This document shows, in pieces, positions 45,696 to 55,192 of a stretch of DNA of 58,275 nucleotides (the stretch's first letter is position 1; each line of letters begins with the position of its first letter). The notes beneath the pieces were generated by a model. That model saw nothing but the letters and a program-made list of their open reading frames with translations. It searched no databases and had not been told where the DNA came from. Location of the stretch: NCBI GenBank assembly GCA_034112105.1, contig JAWUVZ010000063.1, positions 1 through 58,275 on the forward strand. The letters are read 5' to 3'. Position numbers and translations under genes: made by a program. The stretch comes from Glaciecola sp034112105. Lineage in GTDB: Bacteria > Pseudomonadota > Gammaproteobacteria > Enterobacterales > Alteromonadaceae.

Positions 45696-47867
45696 ATGGA
45701 TGTAACTCGACTACTCGAAGATCTTAACGACAAGCAACGTGAAGCAGTTGCTGCACCTGCACAAGATATGTTGATACTTGCCGGCGCTGGTAGCGGCAAA
45801 ACCAGAGTCTTGGTGCATCGTATTGCTTGGCTAATGGAAGTTGAGTCTGTTGCACCATACAGTATTTTAGCGGTAACGTTTACTAACAAGGCCTCACGTG
45901 AAATGCGTGGGCGCGTAGAACGCCTAATGGGTCAACCCATGAACAGTATGTGGATTGGAACATTCCATGGTTTAGCTCACCGTTTATTACGTTCGCATCA
46001 TGAAGAAGCTGGCTTACCTGAAAATTTTCAAATCCTCGATTCAGACGACCAATACCGACTAATAAAACGCTTATTGAAGTCGATGAACCTAGACGAAAAG
46101 CACTGGCCTGCCAAGCAAATTCAGTGGTACATAAACGGCAATAAAGACGAGGGCTTGCGTTCAAGACATATCGAAACCCATGGCGATCACACGCAGCAAA
46201 AAATGAAAGAAATTTACACTGCGTATGAACAAACTTGCCAGCGTTCAGGTCTAATTGATTTTGCTGAATTATTGTTGAGAGCCCATGAACTATGGGCCAA
46301 TAATCCACAGGTTTTACAACATTATCAAAAACGCTTTAGAGCCGTGCTCGTGGACGAATTCCAAGATACTAACAACATTCAGTATGCATGGTTAAAACTG
46401 CTTTCATGTGAAAATAATAACATGATGATTGTGGGTGATGACGACCAGTCGATCTATGGTTGGCGTGGCGCAAATGTACAAAATATCTCTCACTTTTTAA
46501 GAGATTACCCTACCGCTAGCACAATAAAATTAGAGCAAAATTATCGTTCAACCTCCAATATTCTTAATGCAGCGAATGCTGTAATTGGACACAATCCTGA
46601 TCGCTTAGGTAAAGAGCTATGGACCGACGATTCTGAGGGCGAAAAAATAGCCCTATATGCTGGATTTAATGATTTAGACGAAGCACGCTTCATTGTTTCA
46701 CAAATTAAAACCTATCATGAGCAAGGAGCGGCGCTTTCAGATTGCGCGATTTTATATCGTAATAATGCACAATCTCGGGTTCTGGAAGAGGCATTACTGC
46801 ATGAGGGTTTAGCCTATCGCATTTACGGTGGTTTACGCTTCTTTGAACGCCAAGAAATTAAAGATGCTCTGGGTTATTTACGCTTAATTAGTCAGCCAAT
46901 TGATGATGCTGCATTTGAACGCGTGGTCAATACACCGACACGTGGTATGGGTGATAAAACACTCTCAATCTTGCGTGTATTTGCAAGAGAAAATGATATT
47001 TCAATGTGGCAAGCGAGTAGTAAAATGCTCGCACAAAATATGTTTTCAGGCCGTGCCGCTACCGCACTTAAAGGATTTGTAGAGATGATCCTACAAATGA
47101 CTCAAGAAGTGAAAGACTTGCCGCTAGAGAAGAAAGCTGACTATGCCATTAAACATTCTGGTTTGTACGCCATGTATCAGGCAGAAAAGGGTGAAAAAGC
47201 CAAGGCTAGAGTAGAAAACTTAGAAGAATTAGTTACTGCTTGTAAGCAATATGAAGCACCAGAGGAAGCCGAAGAAATGAGTCCACTATCTGCATTTTTG
47301 GCGCATGCATCGCTCGAAGCCGGTGACGCTCAGGCAGATGCAAATCAGGACGCAGTGCAAATGATGACTATTCATTCCGCAAAAGGTCTCGAATTCCCAT
47401 TTGTGACATTAGCGGGTGTTGAAGAAGGCATGTTCCCAAGTCAGATGAGTAACGACGAACCAGGAAAATTAGAAGAAGAGCGTCGTCTCTGTTATGTGGG
47501 TATGACTCGAGCCATGCAAAAATTACTCATAACTTACGCAGAAACTCGACGAATATATGGGCAAGATAAGTATCATACTCCTTCAAGATTTATTCGTGAA
47601 ATACCCGGTGATTTTATAGAAGAAATTAGGCTTAAGACACAGATAAAACAGCCAGTGCATAATCGCTTTAGTGGCGCTTCGTCGCACGCGGCATTTCAAG
47701 ACAGTGGCTTTAAACTGGGTCAGCTAGTTGAACATAAGAAATTTGGTGAAGGTACGGTACTCAATTATGAAGGTTCGGGTGAGCATGCAAGAGTACATGT
47801 TAACTTCAACTCTTTCGGCACGAAAATTTTGATGCTAGCCTACGCAAAGTTGACTAAAATAGGCTAA
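45696..47867 (+). CDS. uvrD: DNA helicase II, UvrD
   Basis: The protein has 723 residues, close to E. coli UvrD. SF1A helicase motifs are in order: Walker A GAGSGKT at about 30-36, VTFTNKASREMRGR, DEFQDTN (motif II) near 221, GDDDQSIYGWRGA near 248, LEQNYRST, MMTIHSAKGLEFPFV near 563 and CYVGMTRA near 605. The C-terminus has the Tudor-like GQLVEHKKFGEGTVL patch that contacts RNA polymerase. It unwinds DNA in excision and mismatch repair. The LexA box upstream suggests SOS induction. Confidence 0.96.
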   Translation: MDVTRLLEDLNDKQREAVAAPAQDMLILAGAGSGKTRVLVHRIAWLMEVESVAPYSILAVTFTNKASREMRGRVERLMGQPMNSMWIGTFHGLAHRLLRSHHEEAGLPENFQILDSDDQYRLIKRLLKSMNLDEKHWPAKQIQWYINGNKDEGLRSRHIETHGDHTQQKMKEIYTAYEQTCQRSGLIDFAELLLRAHELWANNPQVLQHYQKRFRAVLVDEFQDTNNIQYAWLKLLSCENNNMMIVGDDDQSIYGWRGANVQNISHFLRDYPTASTIKLEQNYRSTSNILNAANAVIGHNPDRLGKELWTDDSEGEKIALYAGFNDLDEARFIVSQIKTYHEQGAALSDCAILYRNNAQSRVLEEALLHEGLAYRIYGGLRFFERQEIKDALGYLRLISQPIDDAAFERVVNTPTRGMGDKTLSILRVFARENDISMWQASSKMLAQNMFSGRAATALKGFVEMILQMTQEVKDLPLEKKADYAIKHSGLYAMYQAEKGEKAKARVENLEELVTACKQYEAPEEAEEMSPLSAFLAHASLEAGDAQADANQDAVQMMTIHSAKGLEFPFVTLAGVEEGMFPSQMSNDEPGKLEEERRLCYVGMTRAMQKLLITYAETRRIYGQDKYHTPSRFIREIPGDFIEEIRLKTQIKQPVHNRFSGASSHAAFQDSGFKLGQLVEHKKFGEGTVLNYEGSGEHARVHVNFNSFGTKILMLAYAKLTKIG

Positions 47868-47912
47868 CACCAATAAGCTAAAATGTTCGTTGCCGTATTT
47901 TATACCCACGTT

Positions 47913-49025
47913 TTAGGTATTTTCCTGCAGCCACTGGATAACGCTTTGATGATCGCCTCTGAATACAACGCGGTCTTTGCGTTTCTCTAACTGATAAAGA
48001 TACATGGGGTCATAATAGTCCACCGTAATGGCGCGCAGCCAATCTCGGTGACTACTAAAGTTGTCTGTGTGTTGGCGTTGTATCGCCGCTTTCATTAAGG
48101 CCAGTATCTCATTGGTCCGTTGGCTTCCAAGGCGTTTTTTCACTCTTAATAAACTATCAATAAGGTAGTCTGAAAACGCTTCTTCACCGCTAGTTTCATG
48201 CTGGCCTTGATGATGTGCGATCGTATCGGCATAACGCTCCACTACATACTCTTGCCAAAGCTTCTCGATACGCTCCTCAACGGACAAGTCGATAACAACC
48301 ATGTCACTCGCGGCCATCGCCACATTGAGTACTTCAGGAAGATGGCGACCACCAATATTACGACTTTCATCCTCTAGGATTATTCGTTGGCCAGGGTGAT
48401 TCTCTCGCACCTCCAGTAAAGCTAGTGCAAGATTATTTTCAAAGTCACTCTGCGTAGGCTGCTCTGTAAGTGGTCGCCCAAAACTAGAGCCTTTATGATT
48501 AGCATGACCTTCGAGGTCGATGCTGGTATTCAGCGTTTTGATAATATCCGTTTTACCTGTGCCGGTCATACCCGACAACAGAGTAAAAGTTTCAGTGCGG
48601 CAAGAGTCATCTAAATAGTTCAGTAAAAACGTGCGCAAAGACTTGTAGCCTCCCTCTATGCGCGGACAGTTCATACCACTATCTACTAGCCACTGCTGGC
48701 TGAGTTGGGAGCGCAAACCACCGCGAGCACAATACAAAACCGCGTTTGGATGTCGCTCTATGATCTGCTGCCACGCTCTTACTCTGGCCTTTTTATTATT
48801 TCCATTGACCAATTGGTGACCTAAATCAATCGCCGCTTGCTGGCCTTTTTCTTTGTAGCAAATACCAATCAAATGACGCTCTTCATCGTTTATGAAGGGC
48901 AAGTTGACAGCTGTAGGTAAGGCGCCTTTTGCAAATTCAACTGGCGCACGCACATCAATCATGGGCGTTCGTTGTGACAGCAATTTTCTAATATCTTTGC
49001 TTACTATTACATCAGTATGCTTCAA
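47913..49025 (-). CDS. mnmH: tRNA 2-selenouridine synthase
   Basis: The protein has 370 residues. The N-terminal rhodanese domain has the catalytic Cys99 in VLYCARGGLRSQ; the C-terminal P-loop is GMTGTGKTD near 152-160. It replaces sulfur by selenium in the wobble base of certain tRNAs using selenophosphate. Its start overlaps the selD stop by four bases, so both are made together and the product of one feeds the other. Confidence 0.95.
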   Translation of the reverse strand: MKHTDVIVSKDIRKLLSQRTPMIDVRAPVEFAKGALPTAVNLPFINDEERHLIGICYKEKGQQAAIDLGHQLVNGNNKKARVRAWQQIIERHPNAVLYCARGGLRSQLSQQWLVDSGMNCPRIEGGYKSLRTFLLNYLDDSCRTETFTLLSGMTGTGKTDIIKTLNTSIDLEGHANHKGSSFGRPLTEQPTQSDFENNLALALLEVRENHPGQRIILEDESRNIGGRHLPEVLNVAMAASDMVVIDLSVEERIEKLWQEYVVERYADTIAHHQGQHETSGEEAFSDYLIDSLLRVKKRLGSQRTNEILALMKAAIQRQHTDNFSSHRDWLRAITVDYYDPMYLYQLEKRKDRVVFRGDHQSVIQWLQENT

Positions 49026-50068
49026 CTTATCACCTCAATCGAATAGTGATCGCCAACCGCAGTTTCAAGATATCCAATCGTTTGATAATAACAACCTGCC
49101 GCACTGAGTATAGACTTGACCGCCTCAACTGATTCGCCCGCTACCGACACCAAGAGACCGCCACTAGTTTGTGGGTCACAAAGGAGCGCTTGTTCTCTCC
49201 GGCCAATGCCCGAGACATGCCCACTGATACTGTCCCAGTTACGCTGACTGCCACCAGAAACACATCCCTCATCAATATAGTGATGCACAGACTCATCCAA
49301 CAACGGCACAACGTTACTATCAATAGTCGCCTTAAGATTACTGCCTTGACATATTTCAAGCAAATGTCCGAGTAAACCAAAGCCGGTGACATCCGTCATT
49401 GAGTTCACCCCACTGAGGCTGCCAAGCTCAACCCCAACTGTATTCAAGCGCATCATACTTTCAACTGCTAGGCGGCTATGCTCTGGTTTTAGCTTACTCT
49501 GTTTTTCTGCCGTGGTCAGAATGCCTACTCCGAGTGGCTTAGTTAAAAATAACTGGTCACCTGACTTCGCAGAACAGTTTTTCTTTAGATTTGTTAATGC
49601 GACTCTCCCTGTAACCGCAAGACCAAAGATGGGCTCAGGTGAGTCAATTGAATGACCGCCGGCCAATTGAATGCCGGCTTCCCTGCAAGTGTGTCGCCCG
49701 CCATCTATAACTTGCTGCGCTACCTCTGGACCAAGTGTTTTTGTGGGCCAGCCCAGTATTGCAATCGCCATCAATGGCGTTCCACCCATAGCATACACAT
49801 CACTAATCGCATTAGTGGCGGCAACCCGACCAAATTCGAAGGGATCATCAACAATTGGCATGAAGAAGTCGGTGGTGCTAATAATGCCACTACCATCGCC
49901 CAGATCATATACTGCAGCATCATCTTTGGTAGTGTTGCCTACCAGTAAGTTAGGATCAGGTTGAGCCACAAAATCAGTTTTAAGAAATTGTTCTAGTAGG
50001 TTCGGCGCAATTTTACAGCCACAGCCAGCACCGTGACTAAATTGAGTTAAGCGTATTTTAGATATCAT
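49022..50068 (-). CDS. selD: Selenide, water dikinase
   Basis: The protein has 348 residues. The active-site loop GAGCGCK near residues 13-19 has Cys (not Sec) at the nucleophile position C16 and the conserved Lys19. The AIRS-like fold continues with DDAAVYDLGDG, TDFFMPIVDDPFEFGR and TDVTGFGLLGH. It makes selenophosphate from selenide and ATP. It is the first gene of a two-gene operon with mnmH. Confidence 0.95.
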   Translation of the reverse strand: MISKIRLTQFSHGAGCGCKIAPNLLEQFLKTDFVAQPDPNLLVGNTTKDDAAVYDLGDGSGIISTTDFFMPIVDDPFEFGRVAATNAISDVYAMGGTPLMAIAILGWPTKTLGPEVAQQVIDGGRHTCREAGIQLAGGHSIDSPEPIFGLAVTGRVALTNLKKNCSAKSGDQLFLTKPLGVGILTTAEKQSKLKPEHSRLAVESMMRLNTVGVELGSLSGVNSMTDVTGFGLLGHLLEICQGSNLKATIDSNVVPLLDESVHHYIDEGCVSGGSQRNWDSISGHVSGIGRREQALLCDPQTSGGLLVSVAGESVEAVKSILSAAGCYYQTIGYLETAVGDHYSIEVIS

Positions 50069-50226
50069 GAACTACTGTTGTTAATAGATGATGTTACAGA
50101 CTACGTGGTTTGCCCTTTTAAAGCTTGAATTTTCATTATAATATTCACCCTTCACCTTGCTTTGCAGCATATAACCATTAATACCTGTTCGATAGCTCAA
50201 CAATGCCATTTATTAATCCCAAGCTG

Positions 50227-50896
50227 TTAATTACCAGCTTGGATAAGCGCATTGCGCGCATCTTCGAAACGCTGGTATAACCTTGGCATGGGTCGTTCAC
50301 CGTAGGCTTTCTTCGCTTTCTTCTCGGCAGCGTCTATACCAAGCAATAAATCGACTATCGCAGCATTGCGAGCATTTTTCTCAGTACTACCAATTTCAGC
50401 AATCCAAATTGGCGACGAATGTGCGAATGGTCGTGCATGCATGCTTGGCCAGCTGTCCGTGCGTTGTTAATCCGAATATGCTCTCGCTGCTATAAAATAA
50501 GGTTCGCCCATCAGACGAAAATTCAGGATCAAGTTCAAACGCATCGGTATTGATTACTGTTTCTTTACCACTTTTGAGCTCTTTAATAACGATTGCGGTG
50601 TCGTTGCTAAAATCGCGTACAAAAGCGAGGAGGGTCCCATCTGGAGACCAGCGAGGCCGCGAATCTAAAGCACTTGAATTTGTTAATCGAGTAGCAACAC
50701 CACTTTGTATGTCTAATAACCAAATCCAACCCTTGGAAGCTATTGCAATATGCTCACCATCGGGTGAAGGCGCGGGGTCTGTAACACCATGAGCTAAAAT
50801 TGGCAATTCGTGCTGCTCTAAGTAGACATGATGACCGAAGTCAACATGCTTTGAATAATGATTAGTCCATTGCGCAAGCGTGGTTTTTGATAACAA
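50227..50896 (-). pseudogene. Beta-propeller (PD40/TolB-like) protein with internal deletion
   Basis: One frame (50396-50896) begins without a convincing start and encodes several PD40-type blades (PAPSPDGEHIAIAS, PRWSPDGTLLAFV, PEFSSDGRTLFYSS). It then runs into unrelated residues. A shifted frame continues from 50442 with ARPFAHSSPIWI and ends with GERPMPRLYQRFEDARNAL, which I recall from the C-terminus of large propeller-plus-metallohydrolase (CehA/McbA-type) proteins. The join lies near a GCATGCATGC stretch (50435-50444). The N-terminus and the catalytic centre are absent. This is a non-functional remnant. Confidence 0.72.
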
Positions 50897-50906
50897 TAGT
50901 GCCTAC

Positions 50907-50937
50907 AAAAGTGATAAAATTATTATCACTTTTTTTG
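50907..50937. terminator. Hairpin with T-run
   Basis: AAAAGTGATAA and TTATCACTTTT form an 11-base stem with a 5-base loop and a run of T on the plus strand; A-rich on the other side. It is upstream of the propeller remnant and may be a leftover of a lost neighbour. Confidence 0.65.
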
Positions 50938-51059
50938 CATTTATCATTTACTATAGTTCCTGTAGATTTGAAATAAAACAGGTCTCACACAAAACATTGA
51001 AGCAGTTGCAGACCGATGCATAACAGTAGTGCCTAACGTAATTTAACGTACTTCAATTA

Positions 51060-51242
51060 CTATTCATCATCACTTTTAAATAAGCAGTTTTTGGCATAAT
51101 CAGTAGCTTCATTAGCAGACCAATCGCCTTTCGCTTTTTCGTCTAAACCGGCACACCATTCTTTGCTGCCTACTTCTGGTGCACAACCACCCAACAATAC
51201 TAATAAACTCGCAACCGCAAAAATTCTTAATTGTTTATTCAT
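51060..51242 (-). CDS. Small DUF3012 lipoprotein
   Basis: The protein has 60 residues. The signal peptide (residues 5-19) ends in lipobox LGGC with Cys20. The mature part PEVGSKEWCAGLDEKAKGDW continues with SANEATDYAKNCLF and two more cysteines (C29, C53), the DUF3012 pattern. Its function is unknown. It would sit in the outer or inner membrane, facing the periplasm. Confidence 0.8.
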   Translation of the reverse strand: MNKQLRIFAVASLLVLLGGCAPEVGSKEWCAGLDEKAKGDWSANEATDYAKNCLFKSDDE

Positions 51243-51402
51243 TACTAAGGCCTTTTATAAATTTAAATCAAGTCGACTTAAAGCATAGCTAACTTCACGT
51301 TAATATCCTATATTTTTGACCGAGTAAGGCTAAAAAATGAACGTATCAAAGTCAGCTATGCAATGAAACGCTGCATGTCATCAATTATTTATTTAGCGGT
51401 GT

Positions 51403-52401
51403 TTAAAGCTTAACGATTAACTTGCCGTTATTTCCGCCAGTCAGCAGCAAATTTAAACCATGAATTGCTGACTCTAAACCATCCAATGTATGTGCACGGT
51501 GCTTAATTTTACCTTGCATCACATAAGGTGTCAGTTTGGCAATCAACTCTGGTATTTCAGCGTAATGATCAGGCATTGTGAAACCTTGTATCATCAAACG
51601 CTTCTTGATAATCGGGATCCAATTCGGTCCAGCACTTGGTGTGTCGTTAGCATAATCAGCGATCATTCCACAAACGGCTATGCGACCATGGGCATTCATC
51701 GCTTCAAAAATATGGCTTTGGATGGCTCCACCGGTATTTTCAAAATAAATATCAACCCCATTTGGGGTAAGTTCCGCAAGCTTTGCAGCAATGTTATCGG
51801 TCTTATAATTGATTGCGCCATCAAATCCCAACTCATCCACAATCCAGTGACACTTCTCGTCATTTCCAGCGACGCCTATAACAGTTAAACCATCAGCCTT
51901 TGCTAATTGGCCAACAATTGAGCCTACAGAACCAGCCGCGCCACTTACCACAATGGTTTCTCCTGCTTTAGGTTTGGCTACACCGTACAATCCCTGCATT
52001 GCGGTTACGCCCGGCAGAGCAAACACCGACAACACCATTAGTGGATCCAAGCCTTCCTGTACTTTATTCAGGCCTAGGCCTGAACTTAAAAAATATTCTG
52101 TCCAGCCCATTAAACCCATAACGCGCTCACCCACATGAAAATCAGGGTGGTTACTTTCGACAATTTCGCCTAAACCTGAGGAACGCATAACGTCTCCTAG
52201 AGCAACGGGAGGAATATAACTTTTAGTATCGGAACTCATCCAACCGATCATGGCAGGATCTAGTGACATATGAGTTTGTTTTACCAGAAATTGACCCGTA
52301 CCAACTTCTGGCATGTCTTTTTTAACTACTTCAAACGTATCTGGCAGAATGGGTCCAGGAGCTGGGCGCTGAGCGAGATTAATTGCGGTGTAGGTACTCA
52401 T
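51403..52401 (-). CDS. NADP-dependent oxidoreductase (zinc-independent MDR family)
   Basis: The protein has 332 residues. The beginning NLAQRPAPGPILPDTFEVV is typical of the CurA/YncB-like leukotriene B4 dehydrogenase group. The nucleotide-binding motif is SGAAGSVGSIVGQLAK near residues 152-167, followed by YFENTGG near 223. Zinc ligands are absent, as expected. It probably reduces enones with NADPH in the cytoplasm; the substrate is unknown. Confidence 0.87.
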   Translation of the reverse strand: MSTYTAINLAQRPAPGPILPDTFEVVKKDMPEVGTGQFLVKQTHMSLDPAMIGWMSSDTKSYIPPVALGDVMRSSGLGEIVESNHPDFHVGERVMGLMGWTEYFLSSGLGLNKVQEGLDPLMVLSVFALPGVTAMQGLYGVAKPKAGETIVVSGAAGSVGSIVGQLAKADGLTVIGVAGNDEKCHWIVDELGFDGAINYKTDNIAAKLAELTPNGVDIYFENTGGAIQSHIFEAMNAHGRIAVCGMIADYANDTPSAGPNWIPIIKKRLMIQGFTMPDHYAEIPELIAKLTPYVMQGKIKHRAHTLDGLESAIHGLNLLLTGGNNGKLIVKL

Positions 52402-52749
52402 AATATACTCTCCGTCGATTTTGTGTATGTCAAAATTCTTATCATAGATCGGGCAAATTTATTAATCTTTGGTATCAAAAATTACGTATTTCTATTATTA
52501 CTATATAAAGTGTCAATATCATAACTAGTTTTGCAGAAACAACTTGAATATTTCATATCCGCGCAAATATTACCCTCGCAGACATAAAGAATGTGACGCG
52601 TTTTTGAAACATAAGGATTTTTGTAGTGATTAGGTATTTATGACGATGCGTATATTGAACACCACTATCGATTAACGACTGCTATTAAAGCCAAAACTCG
52701 CTTAGCTATTATTTCCCTCCTGACCTAGCGCAATATAAACAATAATAAA
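52402..52749. other. Gene-free region between the oxidoreductase and protease genes
   Basis: AT-rich, with no ORF of note and no clear structured element apart from the protease terminator that follows. Confidence 0.5.
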
Positions 52750-52782
52750 AGCACGCCAAATAACCGAATTATTTGACGTGCT
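52750..52782 (-). terminator. Rho-independent terminator of the subtilase gene
   Basis: On the minus strand GCACGTCAAATAA, loop TTCGG and TTATTTGGCGTGC are followed by TTTTATT, just after the stop codon of the protease. Confidence 0.85.
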
Positions 52783-52798
52783 AACTATCTATATTTTT

Positions 52799-54634
52799 TT
52801 AGAACACCACTGGCACAATTTCGGTGCAGGTGTCGGAAGCGTCTTCACAAATTTTATATGAATAAGAACCACCTCCTTTTACATTCAATGCATCCCTATA
52901 GCTGCCGTTATCAGGAATAGAAGCAATTATTTGTCCATCGCGATATACATCAACCGTAGCAGTCATTGCACCAGACCAGTTTAGGTCAACTATTTGAGAA
53001 CCTTTGTTTTTATAACCATTGGCAGATAGACTGAAATCATCTGATGGTGGTGTTGGTGGCTCAGTGCTACCACATGGGTTAGAGTTTAAGTAGGTATCAG
53101 CGGCTTTTGCTTTAACAATGCCATACCCAAAGAAATCATCTTTGCCCGCAACACCTCCATCCTCTGCTGTTACTTTTAACGCAGCACGAATGTCTTCGCC
53201 GCTGCAATCAGGATGATTTGACCAAACCAATGCCGCTAACCCTGCAACTGCTGGCGTTGCCATCGATGTTCCACTCAAATAACCATAATCACTAGAGGTA
53301 ATTGAAATATCCATGAACTCGGCGGCTCTTAGTGCGTCTCTGTCCTCGAGTGCTGCGCCGACTGCTGGAATGGAAGTTGTATTTGTCGCACCAAGAGTAC
53401 CACTAAGAACACCGGGTTCATCATTAATAATAACAGCACCAATACCACCTGACTGCTGGCAGTTGTTCACTTTATCAAAAAACGACACCACACCGCGATC
53501 TATAACGCAAATTTTACCAGCAGCGCCACCATTTGTTTCTGCTGCAAAGCCCATAAGGAAAGTCTCTCCGCCTGCAATGCCGACATTTTCCATGGCTAAT
53601 GAAGCAAAATTTGTGCTACCGGCGGTTAAGCCTGAAGAGGTCGCGAGCCCTTCAGGAAAGGTTGACAGTGTATTCACGCCACCGGCTGTGACTTCGACAC
53701 AAATAGTTTCATCAGTAGTAGTTTTTTTACCTCGACCTGTTGTACAGCTAGGATATTGCGAAAACGTAGCAATATTATTATCAGCATCGTTGGCACCAAT
53801 CATCATAATCGATGAGTAACCCGCAGGATAAGAACGCGTTGTATTGCCGTCATTGCCAGCTGCTGCAACAACAAGTCCTCCAGCGTCTCTAAATGCTTTA
53901 AACGCATTTTCTTCTGTGCTGTTTGCACCGCCACCACCAAGACTCATATTAATGATATCAGCGCCCGCATCCGAACAAAGTTGAGCCGCTTTAGATAGGT
54001 CTGATGAATAGGTATAACCTTCAGCGGTGAATACTTTAATGATGTGCATAGCTACACCAGGTGCCATACCTACAACACCAATTCCATTATCTGCCGCACC
54101 AACAGTTCCGGCAACATGAGTACCATGTTCACCCCCTGCTTCATACCAGTTTCCTGTGCCTGAATCATTGTCTCCTTTGATGTTAGCCCAGATAAAATCA
54201 TTATTTGACATATCTAAGCCAGAGTCAATCACACATACTTTTATGTTTTTGCTCGGGTCAAAAGTGACTAAATTTGCTTCAGACTGATAGACCGAATATG
54301 GTGTAATCTGAGTACTCATTGGGTTGCCGGCATCGTCATTATAAACTGCCATCGACTCACGAATTTGGTCAACTTCTACTAGTTTTACATGAGGATTTTT
54401 TAATACGCCTTTCACTTGTTCAAGACTAAAACCATCAAACTCAGCAGCGATAAATCCATCGCCTTCAACTTTAATGTGGCCACCATTCTGTTTAGTTAAT
54501 GCTTTAACAATACCTTTGCCATTGTTGTCTACTTGAATTACATAACGCTCTTGAGCCTGTGCAACGGTTGCGCTCATCGCTATTATACAAGCGGCGGCTA
54601 AAGGGGTTAATCTGTTTTCAATTAGCTTTTTCAT
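52799..54634 (-). CDS. Secreted subtilisin-like serine protease with PA insert
   Basis: The start is the ATG of MKKLIENRLTPL; a longer frame start adds unlikely residues. The 611-residue protein has a signal peptide (cleavage near VAQA-Q28) and an I9-type propeptide (about 30-95). The S8 domain has Asp137 (VIDSGLD), His170 (HGTHVAG), Asn261 (AAAGNDGN) and Ser457 (SGTSMATP), with a protease-associated insert at about 335-445. A C-terminal fibronectin-like domain (about 530-611) follows. All catalytic residues are intact. It is a secreted, probably degradative enzyme of a heterotrophic marine bacterium. Its neighbours do not reveal a partner. Confidence 0.93.
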   Translation of the reverse strand: MKKLIENRLTPLAAACIIAMSATVAQAQERYVIQVDNNGKGIVKALTKQNGGHIKVEGDGFIAAEFDGFSLEQVKGVLKNPHVKLVEVDQIRESMAVYNDDAGNPMSTQITPYSVYQSEANLVTFDPSKNIKVCVIDSGLDMSNNDFIWANIKGDNDSGTGNWYEAGGEHGTHVAGTVGAADNGIGVVGMAPGVAMHIIKVFTAEGYTYSSDLSKAAQLCSDAGADIINMSLGGGGANSTEENAFKAFRDAGGLVVAAAGNDGNTTRSYPAGYSSIMMIGANDADNNIATFSQYPSCTTGRGKKTTTDETICVEVTAGGVNTLSTFPEGLATSSGLTAGSTNFASLAMENVGIAGGETFLMGFAAETNGGAAGKICVIDRGVVSFFDKVNNCQQSGGIGAVIINDEPGVLSGTLGATNTTSIPAVGAALEDRDALRAAEFMDISITSSDYGYLSGTSMATPAVAGLAALVWSNHPDCSGEDIRAALKVTAEDGGVAGKDDFFGYGIVKAKAADTYLNSNPCGSTEPPTPPSDDFSLSANGYKNKGSQIVDLNWSGAMTATVDVYRDGQIIASIPDNGSYRDALNVKGGGSYSYKICEDASDTCTEIVPVVF

Positions 54635-54844
54635 AATACTCCATGAAATTTTCTGACGTGTTGGGCGCATTTTTTAAGTGTTTTTATATTAGTTATTATT
54701 TGCGCCGTGAATTCGAATCTATAAGTTCGAACTATTAACCTACCGTACAAATAGTCCCGATGTAAAAAGAAGTTTCCGCGCTGTTGTTTCAGCGTCGAAT
54801 GGAAAATAATAAGAATAATAGAGTGATAACCTAAGCGGCTATAA

Positions 54845-55192
54845 AAGTACGCTGCCTTTAGATTAAGTGATTTTCTGAATATTGAATTTACTTTTAACGG
54901 TGATGCTGGTGGCGGCATGCTAACGGCAGATGGTAAAGCTATTCAATATGCCATCTCAACGCATTATGGTGATGTAAATATTGTCCGCAATATGTCTTCA
55001 GGGGGTACCGACGGCAAAGAGTTCCGTACTCTTAGTATCGCGGTGTATGGCGTCAGCGGTATGGTTACCGTATCGGGTGAATCAAATGCTCACGGCTTAA
55101 ATGAAAAGGCACAAGTGCAAAGCTTTTATCATTCCCTTACTTCACCATGCTCTGACTTTCTCAGTCAGTTGCTTTGTTATTTCGGCAATTAA
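54845..55192 (+). other. Unrecognised open frame, perhaps a gene fragment
   Basis: The frame is open for 115 codons, with an internal ATG at 54917 but no start context upstream. Its reading (TADGKAIQYAISTHYGDVNI then SSGGTDGKEFRTLSIAVYGV) looks protein-like rather than random, but I do not know the family. It overlaps the end of the chimeric pseudogene on the other strand. It is probably part of a decayed gene. Confidence 0.3.

Noticed and set aside
54700..54740. tRNA-like T-loop (TTCGAATC)
   Set aside because: No acceptor stem, anticodon arm or CCA-type end could be built around it.
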